NCBI GenBank assembly: GCA_023428695.1
Contig: JAEYWY010000022.1
Location: forward strand, 186,001-250,000
Direction: 5' to 3'
Length of the DNA stretch: 64,000 nucleotides
From: Bacteroidota bacterium
Lineage (GTDB): Bacteria > Bacteroidota > Bacteroidia > Cytophagales > Cyclobacteriaceae
The notes beneath the pieces were generated by a model that had not been told where the DNA came from, did not search any database, and saw nothing but the letters and a program-made list of their open reading frames with translations. A program made the position numbers and the translations under genes. Below, one piece after another: positions 1 to 8,613 of this stretch; the first letter of the stretch is position 1; every line of letters starts with the position of its first letter.

Positions 1-3000
1 TCAGGCATTGCTTTGCCTTCTGTTTCTCACTTTCGCGAGATAGAATATGTTCGGCCTTACGTCGATCTCTTCGAGGACGCTGTAAGCGCGCGGATTATCC
101 GACTGCTTGTCGTTAACATGCGGACGATCTTCAAACAGCGGTCGGATCTTCAGCAGCTTCGACACTTTGCTTTCGGGATCGTTCATATCGCCGAATACAA
201 TCGCGCCGGTTGAACATGAAGCCTGACATGCAGTGACTACTTCACCATCCTTCAGCGGTCTTCTTTCTTTTCTCGCATTGAGTTTTCCGGCCTGGATACG
301 TTGTACGCAGAACGTACATTTCTCCATCACACCACGCGAACGTACTGTCACGTCAGGGTTAAGAACCATCTTGCCGAGGTCGGTATTCATCGCTGGGTTC
401 ACTGACTCGAACTGCTTGTTGTCGTGGTATTTGAACCAGTTAAATCTTCTTACTTTATAAGGACAGTTGTTTGCACAGTAGCGGGTTCCGATACAGCGGT
501 TGTACGTCATTTGGTTCAAACCTTCGGAACTGTGGGTAGTTGCTGCCACCGGGCACACTGTCTCACAAGGTGCGTTGTTACAGTGCTGACAAAGCATCGG
601 CTGGAATACGACATCCGGATTTTCTGCAGCGATCTCAAGTGCGTCCCAATTATCAACAGGAGCATCGCTGGAGTAATAACGGTCGATTCTCAACCAGTGC
701 ATTTCGCGGCGGTTGATCACTTCTTCGCGACCAACGAGTGCGATGTTGTTTTCCACGTTACATGCAACCACACACGCGCCGCAGCCGGTACATGTATTGA
801 GGTCGATGGCCATACCCCAGTGGTGGTTCTTGTACTCGTGACCTTTCCATATGTTGAGTTTTTCAGGCTCAACGGTCTTTCCACCCGCATCTTTACCATC
901 CTTGCGGACGTCAGACCACGTGGGAATTTTCGGCTCGTATTTTTCCCAGGTCTTGTCGTTAAATTGCTTCAGCGTTGTTTCCTGGATTACCGTCTTGCGC
1001 GCCATGTACGTGTTGTGCGTCTGTGTTTGCGCGAGTTGGTAAGACTCACTGGTGATTTCAAACTTGACGTTGCCCGCGGTATACGAGAGCGATCCGTTTT
1101 GCATGCTCACCAACGGATATGCATTTTGTCCGAGGTTGTTCGCGACCTTGCCGGCATGTGTGCGGCCGTAACCCAACGGTATGCCTATTGTACCAGGCGC
1201 CTGACCGGGTTGAATCATCACCGGCAGCGTCACCGGAGCACCCTGACCAACGGAGATAGTCGCCATCTTCGTAAAGCTTTCCTGGAAAGAAATCTCCTTC
1301 GCGTCGGATGGCGACACGGTTACATAGTGATCCCAAACCACTTTGGTGATAGGGTCGGGAAGCTCATGCAGCAGCGGGTTGTTTGCCTGTGAACCATTGC
1401 CAATGTTTCCGCTCTCGTAAACAACGAGTTCGAAACCGGTACCCTTGTTCGCGCCTGCGATTGCCGCAGCGTCAGCAGAGACGTCGCCGCTAAATGTAAC
1501 GGAGCCGCTATCTGTTGAGGGCTGATCGTACACGCCGTCGTACAGACACTTGTCCCAGAACGCCTGGAAATTCAATCCTGTCGCTCCACCACCAAAACGC
1601 GCCTGCCAGTTGCTCTTTACAAATTCGAAATAGTCGACATTGCTCTCCCCTGCCCAGATGAGAAGGCTTTCCTGCGCTGCTCTTGATTTAAATATTGGCG
1701 TGATCGTGGGCTGCGCGAGGCTGAAGCGGCCTTTTTTGGGTTCCGCGTCATTCCATGCTTCAAGGAAGTGGTGGTCCGGTGCCTGCAACGCCGCAAGCGA
1801 TCCTGTTTCATCTTCCTTATAGTAAGTCGAAACTGTCAGTCCTACTTTTTTCAAGGCACCCGCGAGTTTTGCACCCATCGGATGATCGTATACCGGGTTA
1901 CAGTTCAGGAATATTGCTACTCCCACGCTTCCGGCATCTGCTTCATTGATAAAGTTGACCATCGCCTGGTCGTCGCCCTGTTTGTAGTACACAGGCTCGT
2001 TCGGAAGAATCGTCGAGCCGTAGCTTCCGAGCATGTCGTTGATGGCGTTTACTACCACCTGAACAGACTTGTTGTTGGAACCGGCAACCACGAGTGAGCT
2101 GCCACGTGTTGCCCACAGGTCCTCAGCGGCCTCGGCGAGGTATTGTACGTCCGCACCACCGCTAACGGTTGGTCTACCCGCCTTTGCGGCGATAAGATTA
2201 TACAGCTGAATGGCAACTGCGCCTTCCTGTGAAGGTTTGATCATCGTGCGATAGTCGGCATTGGCACCAGCCAGCGTGAGTACAGACTCAAACTGATAAT
2301 GGCGGGACATCTCAGTCTTCGTTTCCGAGATTTCACGTCCTTTCGCGTACTGTACTGTTGATTCGATCGGCGCGATCCATCCGTTCAGGAAGTCGGCTGC
2401 AATGCTGACGATAGTTTTTGCATTGCTGAAGTCGTAAGAAGGAATGAATGCGGAACCAAAAGTCTGTTCATTTGCCTTCAGCATTCCGTACGCCGAAATC
2501 TGGTCGTACTGGATATGTTGTGTCGAAGGATATTTTTCTTTGAAACGTTCGATGACTGCTTTTGTGCTCGGACTGAGTATGGAATTAGATACGATTCTGA
2601 TTTGTCCGCCCTGATTCAGTTTCCCGATCACCTTGGCATCAAGATCTTCCCATTTGATCCGGTTCTTCCCTTCTTTCGGTCCACGCAGTCTTGAATTATC
2701 ATAAAGCGAAAGCACCGAAGCTTCCACCTGTGCATTGATACCACCTTTACTTACGCTTGAAAGAGCATTCGGTTCAATCTTGATCGGTCGGCCTTCACGC
2801 GTCTTTACAACGATACTGCAGTATTCTCCGCCATTGATATACGTGGATGCGTAGTAGTTGGGCAAACTGGGATCGAGATCCATCGGTTTGTTCACATACG
2901 GGATGGCTTTGCGAATCGGTGCCTCACACGCTGCAAGTGCAGCTGCCGACACGCCGAAGCCCATCATCTTGAGGAAGTCGCGGCGCGAATGACCGAGATC

Positions 3001-3108
3001 TTCTTCAGGACCCGGCTCGGCAAACTCCTGCTGAGCGTGCTTGACGAACTCAGGATTGTTGGCCAGTTGCTCAATACCTTTCCAGTATATCTTCTTTGAC
3101 TCTTTCAT
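1..3108 (-). CDS. actB: Alternative complex III subunit B (molybdopterin oxidoreductase-like Fe-S protein)
   Basis: This is the large periplasmic subunit of alternative complex III, which oxidises quinol and passes electrons to cytochrome c or directly to an oxidase. The 1035-residue protein joins a degenerate molybdopterin-oxidoreductase domain to a C-terminal ferredoxin-like domain. A Tat-type leader is visible (SRRDFLKMMG near residues 41-50, then a hydrophobic run ending LAAC). The C-terminal third holds the cysteine groups for the Fe-S clusters: CTGCGACVVAC, CQHCNNAPCETVCP, CIGTRYCANNCP, CTFC and CQASC. I chose the ATG at 3108 over a codon ten residues upstream because family N-termini begin close to MKESKKIYW. 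It follows actA by 42 bp. The stop codon is the first three bases of the window, so actC and later genes would lie off the left edge. Confidence 0.93.
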   Translation of the reverse strand: MKESKKIYWKGIEQLANNPEFVKHAQQEFAEPGPEEDLGHSRRDFLKMMGFGVSAAALAACEAPIRKAIPYVNKPMDLDPSLPNYYASTYINGGEYCSIVVKTREGRPIKIEPNALSSVSKGGINAQVEASVLSLYDNSRLRGPKEGKNRIKWEDLDAKVIGKLNQGGQIRIVSNSILSPSTKAVIERFKEKYPSTQHIQYDQISAYGMLKANEQTFGSAFIPSYDFSNAKTIVSIAADFLNGWIAPIESTVQYAKGREISETKTEMSRHYQFESVLTLAGANADYRTMIKPSQEGAVAIQLYNLIAAKAGRPTVSGGADVQYLAEAAEDLWATRGSSLVVAGSNNKSVQVVVNAINDMLGSYGSTILPNEPVYYKQGDDQAMVNFINEADAGSVGVAIFLNCNPVYDHPMGAKLAGALKKVGLTVSTYYKEDETGSLAALQAPDHHFLEAWNDAEPKKGRFSLAQPTITPIFKSRAAQESLLIWAGESNVDYFEFVKSNWQARFGGGATGLNFQAFWDKCLYDGVYDQPSTDSGSVTFSGDVSADAAAIAGANKGTGFELVVYESGNIGNGSQANNPLLHELPDPITKVVWDHYVTVSPSDAKEISFQESFTKMATISVGQGAPVTLPVMIQPGQAPGTIGIPLGYGRTHAGKVANNLGQNAYPLVSMQNGSLSYTAGNVKFEITSESYQLAQTQTHNTYMARKTVIQETTLKQFNDKTWEKYEPKIPTWSDVRKDGKDAGGKTVEPEKLNIWKGHEYKNHHWGMAIDLNTCTGCGACVVACNVENNIALVGREEVINRREMHWLRIDRYYSSDAPVDNWDALEIAAENPDVVFQPMLCQHCNNAPCETVCPVAATTHSSEGLNQMTYNRCIGTRYCANNCPYKVRRFNWFKYHDNKQFESVNPAMNTDLGKMVLNPDVTVRSRGVMEKCTFCVQRIQAGKLNARKERRPLKDGEVVTACQASCSTGAIVFGDMNDPESKVSKLLKIRPLFEDRPHVNDKQSDNPRAYSVLEEIDVRPNIFYLAKVRNRRQSNA

Positions 3109-3150
3109 AAATCGTTTATCGCGATTCGGTGATCGCAATTTTTTCCGTGA

Positions 3151-4389
3151 TTAATAGTGACACTTCGAACACTCAAGACCTCCGATGTCTTCAACTTTCA
3201 TCGGTCCGTTCTTCGATTGTGAGTGCAGTTCCACGAGATTGTCATAGTAGGCGTTTCCGCGCGTGTTCACGTCTGTCTGGCGGTGGCAATCAATACACCA
3301 TCCCATTGTAAGCAGAGAATGCTGACGAACTACGTCCATTTCCTCAATAGGACCATGGCATGTCTGGCATTCCTGGCCACCCACGTTCACGTGCTGGGCG
3401 TGATTGAAATACGCGAGATCCGGCAGGTTATGTATCCGAACCCACTCGATCGGAGTGTTGGTCTCATAAGCCCTGACGATCTTGGCGATTTCGTTCTGGC
3501 CTGTGATCGAGCCTTCGCGAATCTGGTTGTGGCAGTTCCAGCAAACATTCACAGAAGGAATTGTTGCGTTCTTGCCTTTCATGGCACCGGTGTGGCAGTA
3601 CTTACAGTCTATTTCATACTGACCGGCGTGTATCTTATGCGAGAAGGCGATTGGCTGACGTGGCGCATAACCTTGTTGAATACCTATTGAATAAAGTGCC
3701 CCTATCACACCCTTGAAAGCGAGGGCGGCAACAAGGAAGACAACAATGAAAATGAACCCGTTGCTTTTGAAAATGGACCCTGTAGTGATCGGCGAGTGAA
3801 CAACTTCCCTTTCTTCTTCCGTAAGTTCTTTTTGATCGAGGAATCTCTTAAGCGCTGATACCAGGAATCCGAGAATAACAAGAAGCAGGGCCAGAATGAT
3901 GGCCATGCCTATCAATATTATATTAATGTATTCATCTGAAACTCCGCCACCACCACCGGCGGCCTGAGTATCCTGGCCAGGCGTCGCGACCGGCGTATCT
4001 TCCTTACTTGCTTCACTCTTGACGTATGCGAGAATATTCAGAACGTCCTCGTTTTTGAAGCTCGAGAACGCCGTCATCTGAGTCTTGTTATACTCATTAT
4101 AAAGATTGACCGCGTACTCATCCTGACTCGCGATTACCGCCTGGGAATTCTTGACGAATCGGATGATCCAGTCAATGGATGGAGCCCTTTCTTCCACACC
4201 CGCGAGCGCAGGGCCTACCAGTTTTTGTTTAACCCGGTGGCATGCCTTACAATTCGCATTAAATAATGCCTCACCTGCGCTGATCGCCGCCGGTTCCGTC
4301 GGAATTTCCTGAGAAAAAGAGGTATTGGAGAATGCGAAAACGAAGACAACTAGGAAAAACTTTGCGAAGGAGAAACAGTTTTTGGTCAT
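3151..4389 (-). CDS. actA: Alternative complex III subunit A, multiheme cytochrome c
   Basis: This membrane-anchored multiheme cytochrome c belongs to alternative complex III. The 412-residue protein starts with a signal peptide (residues 1-27, ending FSQ). A class I monoheme domain follows (CKACH at 47-51; Met about 105 could be the distal ligand). Two hydrophobic segments come next (about 156-179 and 210-232). Then come five CxxCH sites (CKYCH 262, CWNCH 283, CQTCH 341, CIDCH 365, CSKCH 407), the pentaheme ActA part. There are six heme sites in all. The ATG at 4389 was chosen because it places the signal peptide at the N-terminus. It is the first gene of the operon, with a Bacteroidota-type promoter just upstream. 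Describing the N-terminal heme domain as a fused ActE-like module is my inference. Confidence 0.9.
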   Translation of the reverse strand: MTKNCFSFAKFFLVVFVFAFSNTSFSQEIPTEPAAISAGEALFNANCKACHRVKQKLVGPALAGVEERAPSIDWIIRFVKNSQAVIASQDEYAVNLYNEYNKTQMTAFSSFKNEDVLNILAYVKSEASKEDTPVATPGQDTQAAGGGGGVSDEYINIILIGMAIILALLLVILGFLVSALKRFLDQKELTEEEREVVHSPITTGSIFKSNGFIFIVVFLVAALAFKGVIGALYSIGIQQGYAPRQPIAFSHKIHAGQYEIDCKYCHTGAMKGKNATIPSVNVCWNCHNQIREGSITGQNEIAKIVRAYETNTPIEWVRIHNLPDLAYFNHAQHVNVGGQECQTCHGPIEEMDVVRQHSLLTMGWCIDCHRQTDVNTRGNAYYDNLVELHSQSKNGPMKVEDIGGLECSKCHY

Positions 4390-4424
4390 GTTGAATGTAG
4401 TGTCCGTTTTCAAAACAAGCAGCG

Positions 4425-4455
4425 CAAATCTACTATCGGAACGCATTATTTCAAA
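4425..4455 (-). promoter_or_regulatory. Bacteroidota-type promoter for actAB
   Basis: On the minus strand TTTG (4455-4452) is followed after 19 bp by TAGATTTG (4432-4425). This matches the TTTG/TAnnTTTG consensus of the Bacteroidota primary sigma factor, with normal spacing. The -7 box ends about 35 bp before the actA ATG. The rest of the gap to 4707 holds AT-rich DNA in which I see nothing else definite. Confidence 0.6.
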
Positions 4456-4707
4456 TTTTAATTAAGGCGCGACATCATATAATTGTAAGGATTTTGCCTC
4501 GTTTGCAAAATGAGCCGAAAGGTAGAAAACGGATTCTGAAGATAGGCGCGGCTTTTCTCTATTTAGAATCGTTTTAGATAATACGCATCATCAGAAGTAT
4601 ATTTCGTAATCATTCAATCTTCTCTCAACCTGTCAGCCGCGAACCGGTACCTTACTATTCAAGTACCCTGCTGACTATCAGCACTTATGAATGCTCGTAG
4701 AGCGTCG

Positions 4708-5493
4708 TTAAAGAAGATCATCATGAACACCGGCGCCAAAAAGTGCAAAATCATATTTGGCCGGATCAACAGGATCAAACTTCCTCAAAGCATCAGTAAG
4801 CTCAAGCGCTGTCAGCCAGTCTGTCTGTTTTCGGCGGATGAGTCCCAGTTTTCTCGAAACGCGATCAACATGAAGATCGAACGGACATATCAACTGAGCC
4901 GGCCGGATCGTCTTCCACAAACCAAAATCGACGCCTTTGTTGTCCGATCTTACCATCCACCGGAGGTACATGTTGAGTCGTTTGCAGGTCGAACCACGTG
5001 CCGGAGTAGCAATGTGTTTTCTCGTTCGTGCCGGAAAATCCGGAAGACTGAAGAACGTTTCATGAAACCCGACTAAACCAGACTCGACGGTTGTTGCATT
5101 TTTTTCAGGCACAAACGCCGATTCAAGCGAGTCAGATTTTTGATAAAAATGTCGTAAAAATGCGATGAAGTATAGCGCATCAGTTGGATTGAACGTGCGA
5201 TGACGAAAGTCGAGAAAGGGTTTAAGATCACTCCCGGAGTGGCCCAAAACAAACGCGTGCGGATCGTTATCCATAATCGCCAGGAGTTCCCGCGTCTTGC
5301 GGATAATGGTACCGCGCTGGCCCCATGCAAGCACCGCTGCAAAAAAACCGGCAATCTCAACGTCCTGCTTCTTTCTAAATAGGTGTGGGATCGAAATCGG
5401 ATCATCCACGATGAACCCGGGCTGGTTATATTGATCAGCCTTGGTTTCAAGGAACTCGTACAATGCCTCGCGTGAAAACCTTTTTCGTGCCAT
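4708..5493 (-). CDS. TIGR02757 (DUF2400) family protein
   Basis: This 261-residue protein fits the TIGR02757/DUF2400 family, which is common in Bacteroidota and has no established biochemical role. Recognisable stretches are the N-terminal helical part with FAAVLAWGQR and RELLAIMDNDPHAFV, the central RHRTFNP, the ARGSTCKRLNMYLRWMVR segment and the C-terminal KYDFALFGAGV. It seems soluble, with no signal peptide or membrane segment. Length is normal for the family. It is a single gene on the minus strand, upstream of and co-oriented with actA, with about 320 bp between them. It is divergent from the serine hydrolase at 5570, and 76 bp separate the two starts. Confidence 0.82.
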   Translation of the reverse strand: MARKRFSREALYEFLETKADQYNQPGFIVDDPISIPHLFRKKQDVEIAGFFAAVLAWGQRGTIIRKTRELLAIMDNDPHAFVLGHSGSDLKPFLDFRHRTFNPTDALYFIAFLRHFYQKSDSLESAFVPEKNATTVESGLVGFHETFFSLPDFPARTRKHIATPARGSTCKRLNMYLRWMVRSDNKGVDFGLWKTIRPAQLICPFDLHVDRVSRKLGLIRRKQTDWLTALELTDALRKFDPVDPAKYDFALFGAGVHDDLL

Positions 5494-5569
5494 GTACCTG
5501 CAACATTAGAATATGAACCGCAGACTTCTGCATGCATGTTCGAATATTTGTCTATTTTGTACTAACGTC

Positions 5570-6967
5570 ATGAAGAAGATCCTCAAGTTTGTCCTGATCA
5601 CTGTTGCTGGCGTTGTTCTGCTCGGCATCGGATATGTACTCATCTACTTCCCGCCGGTAATGGCCGGTATGGATGCCAAAATAATGTGTTCATGTGTGTT
5701 CCTCACGGGGCGGACTCCCGAAAGTGTGATGCAAAAGGAACTTCGTGTCTTTCCCGGTTTGACATCCGCAGAATTTGATATCAATACAAAGGACTCCACA
5801 GTAACGGCAACAATCCTCTGGAAAAAAAGCAAAGCCATTTATCGAAAGGATCTCGGGTGCACACTTCTGGCAGAACGTTCCGAAGAAGAAGTGCGTCGGC
5901 AGCCGATCGCGCTCCCGGTCAGGATCACTGCTCCGGATTCACTCGCCTGGCCCGCCGGTGATCTGGTCTCTGATGAAAAAATACCAGGCATCAATTATGC
6001 CGGTCTCGAAAGGGCAGTCAATGACGCGTTTGAAGAACGCGATTCTGATAAGCCTGTTAATACACACGCCGTTGTTGTCCTCTATGGAAATAACCTCGTC
6101 GCAGAAAAGTACGCTCCCGGATTTGACCGTGATAGCAAACACATGGGTTGGTCGATGACCAAAAGCATCATTAATGCTCTGGTGGGCATTATGGTGAAGG
6201 AGGGCCGCTTGAATATCAATGATCCCGCGCCAGTGCGGGAATGGCACGACGAACGAAAAACGATAACATTAAATCACCTGCTACAGGCAAGCAGTGGACT
6301 GACATGGGAAGAAAGTTACTTCGTTCCCACTTCCGATTTTCATAATATGTTCACCCGCAGCGACGACAAAGGTGGTTTTGCCTCTTCGCGTCAGCTCGAA
6401 AAGAAACCCGGCGAATACTTTGAGTATTCAAGCGGAACAACGAATATTTTGTCGCGCATCATTCGCCAGCAACTTGGTGATACGGCGTACTACCGTTTTC
6501 CTTACGAGAGACTTTTTTATCCAATCGGAATGTACAACACGACGCTGGAACCCGACGCATCGGGTACGTTTGTGGGATCATCCTATGGATTCGCATCGGC
6601 GCGTGACTGGGCGCGCTTCGGATTGCTCTACCTGAATCGCGGCGTATGGCTCGGTGAACGTATTCTTCCCGAAGGATGGGTCGAGTATTCAACCACACCT
6701 GCGCCTGCTGCGCCCCTGCAGGAATATGGCGCGCACATCTGGCTCAACGCCGGCAAGAAAGAAGACGCATCCGTTGTCCGTTATCCGGGAATTCCAAACG
6801 ACGCCTTCCTCTTTGACGGCTTTGAAGAAAACACCGTCGTCGTAATTCCTTCGCGAAATGTTGTAATCGTTCGCCTGGGTGTGACGCATCACGGAAATTT
6901 CAATCTTGCTCAATTGGTTGACGGTGTGTTGTCGGCACTGCCTCCTCCCGACGGAAACGCGTTGTAA
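5570..6967 (+). CDS. Beta-lactamase-family serine hydrolase, membrane anchored
   Basis: This 465-residue protein is of the class C beta-lactamase/penicillin-binding-protein type (Pfam Beta-lactamase). It has an N-terminal hydrophobic segment (about residues 5-27) that would anchor or export it. The nucleophile motif SMTK is at 195-198 (SxxK), and YSS in the FEYSSGTTN segment corresponds to YxN. Such enzymes act in the periplasm as peptidases, esterases or amide hydrolases, and the substrate cannot be read from sequence. I chose the ATG at 5570, which starts the hydrophobic leader, rather than an in-frame ATG 19 codons upstream. The last 68 bp overlap the 3' end of the convergent Lnt-like gene. 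Confidence 0.85.
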   Translation: MKKILKFVLITVAGVVLLGIGYVLIYFPPVMAGMDAKIMCSCVFLTGRTPESVMQKELRVFPGLTSAEFDINTKDSTVTATILWKKSKAIYRKDLGCTLLAERSEEEVRRQPIALPVRITAPDSLAWPAGDLVSDEKIPGINYAGLERAVNDAFEERDSDKPVNTHAVVVLYGNNLVAEKYAPGFDRDSKHMGWSMTKSIINALVGIMVKEGRLNINDPAPVREWHDERKTITLNHLLQASSGLTWEESYFVPTSDFHNMFTRSDDKGGFASSRQLEKKPGEYFEYSSGTTNILSRIIRQQLGDTAYYRFPYERLFYPIGMYNTTLEPDASGTFVGSSYGFASARDWARFGLLYLNRGVWLGERILPEGWVEYSTTPAPAAPLQEYGAHIWLNAGKKEDASVVRYPGIPNDAFLFDGFEENTVVVIPSRNVVIVRLGVTHHGNFNLAQLVDGVLSALPPPDGNAL

Positions 6968-8513
6968 AGAAAGTTCGCGCAACCATCAGTACAAGCAATA
7001 TCAAACACGTCCACGGAATAACGTCGCCAAGCTGTGTGTAGATCGTACGCATCCCGTCCAGCCGTAAACTTGCTACCAGAATTTTCTCACCGGAGTCGTA
7101 GAAGTCGCGTTTTGCAATTGTACGACCGTAACGATCACACGCAAGTGAAACGCCACCGCTCGCGGGTCGCAGTAACGAGAATCCGTTTTCAATTGCTCTC
7201 ACCCGGGCCACATTGCTGTGCATTGGCGAAATCTCACGCCAGTCCCCGGAAGGGAGAATCATAAGGTCCGCTTCCTTTTTTCCGGCTTTTCGCATCAGCG
7301 GCGGAAAGTCCGCATCATAACAAATGGATGTTGCAATACGACCTGATCCGGAAGCCACAACCGGTACCTCGCCGTCACCGGGAACGCTGCCTTCTACAAA
7401 AGGCACGGGTTTGTTTTTGAAAAACACATTCTCAATTGTACCTGATGGTCCAATGAGTATAGCTTTGTTCTCAATGAATTTTTTTCCGGGTTCGATCTTG
7501 CCCGGGAGGAATGTACCGGGTGCAAGCACCAGCCAAACTTCGTTTTCCTTTGCCACGCAGGTGGCCCTGCGTATCAGGTCAGCTTCATCGGGTTTGATGG
7601 TTAGCATAACCGCTTCGGAAAACGCGATCAGCTTCGCTCCTGCTTTTGCCTCTCGTTCTGCAAGGACGAGCAGTGAATCCTGGAAGTCGACGAGCGCTTT
7701 GCGCGATTTTTCAAACTTTGGATTTATGGGATCTTCGACGAACAGGGCCAGTGCCTTGTTGAGTTCAACGAGTTCAGGGGATGTTTGTGTAAGCGTCGAC
7801 GGATCGAGGACAATTTCTTTTGCAGTGGCATCGCGGTAAACAGTTTTCAGAGGTGCTACATTCCATGCAGAAATGGATGCAACGCGAATCGTTTTCGTAT
7901 CGGGACCAGCATCACCGATGCGTTTTGTACCCCAAAACATGAGTACTCCGAGGATTATCGCAAATGCACGCATCAAACGCATCGGCGGCGTGGATTCGAG
8001 GTGCCAGATGTAAACCAGCGACGACGCTATATAAATAAGGAGTGAAATGCCCCAGATTCCGGTTATTGATGCAAACTGCATCAGCGGGAGATTCTCAATT
8101 TGCGTATAGGCTATTGAACCCATTGTACCACCTCCGCCGAATGACAGGATGAAATCGTACACGACAGCCAGACAAGGGAACACCAGTACGCGGGTCCAGT
8201 GCGACATCCGTCGGATCAGAATACCTGAAATCCAATACGGCAGTGCACCGATAACGGCAAGTTGAACCGACAGGAAAACGAAGACAAAATGTGGGAACGG
8301 CATCACCCGCCAGTTTGCTATCAGCCCGGAGACGAGCAGTATTGACATTGCAAGCAAAAGCGCCTTTCCTGGTCGGAGATCTTTGATGGCGATCAACACC
8401 AAAGCCGGCGCTATCCAGGCCGCCGGAGCGAAGGTCCATTTTGGAGAAAGTAATATCAGGCCGACAACAGCAGCGCCTGTAAAGAGAACACGGGGATGAA
8501 TTTTGATCCGCAT
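6900..8513 (-). CDS. Apolipoprotein N-acyltransferase-like (nitrilase-domain) membrane protein
   Basis: This 537-residue protein has about six N-terminal membrane segments (to about residue 196), a periplasmic nitrilase domain, and a last membrane helix near residue 505. This is the architecture of Lnt, which N-acylates lipoproteins. The catalytic triad seems complete: Glu300 (FSEAV), Lys366 (FFKNK) and Cys398 (SICYDADFP). The segment TGIWGISLLI matches a conserved Lnt membrane-loop motif. The helix-to-nitrilase linker is longer than in E. coli Lnt. It may be a paralogue and not the main Lnt, because it sits with an AraC regulator and a Gfo/Idh oxidoreductase instead of with cell-envelope genes. 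Its 3' end overlaps the convergent serine hydrolase gene by 68 bp. Confidence 0.78.
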   Translation of the reverse strand: MRIKIHPRVLFTGAAVVGLILLSPKWTFAPAAWIAPALVLIAIKDLRPGKALLLAMSILLVSGLIANWRVMPFPHFVFVFLSVQLAVIGALPYWISGILIRRMSHWTRVLVFPCLAVVYDFILSFGGGGTMGSIAYTQIENLPLMQFASITGIWGISLLIYIASSLVYIWHLESTPPMRLMRAFAIILGVLMFWGTKRIGDAGPDTKTIRVASISAWNVAPLKTVYRDATAKEIVLDPSTLTQTSPELVELNKALALFVEDPINPKFEKSRKALVDFQDSLLVLAEREAKAGAKLIAFSEAVMLTIKPDEADLIRRATCVAKENEVWLVLAPGTFLPGKIEPGKKFIENKAILIGPSGTIENVFFKNKPVPFVEGSVPGDGEVPVVASGSGRIATSICYDADFPPLMRKAGKKEADLMILPSGDWREISPMHSNVARVRAIENGFSLLRPASGGVSLACDRYGRTIAKRDFYDSGEKILVASLRLDGMRTIYTQLGDVIPWTCLILLVLMVARTFFTTRFRREEAVPTTHRQPIEQD

Positions 8514-8572
8514 AGTGTTTTTCCATGCAAATACGCATCACTATGGCGAAAGAATGTCCGGATTACGGAATG

Positions 8573-8613
8573 CGAACGTTTTTGACGTAAAGACGAACGT
8601 TTTTACCGAAAGT
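8573..8613 (-). repeat. Two 21-bp-phased direct repeats, possible AraC-family operator
   Basis: The 11-base core CGAACGTTTTT occurs at 8573-8583 and 8594-8604 (plus-strand reading), exactly 21 bp apart, or two helical turns. The similarity extends on the minus strand through CTTT about 8 bases upstream of each core. The repeats lie 60-100 bp upstream of the Lnt-like gene and directly behind the AraC-type regulator gene. That geometry would suit tandem AraC-family binding sites, which is inference. Confidence 0.45.

Noticed and set aside
424..1392. 322-codon ORF on the plus strand within actB
   Set aside because: It lies antisense to a clear actB frame with Fe-S motifs; its translation is low-complexity and has no domain.
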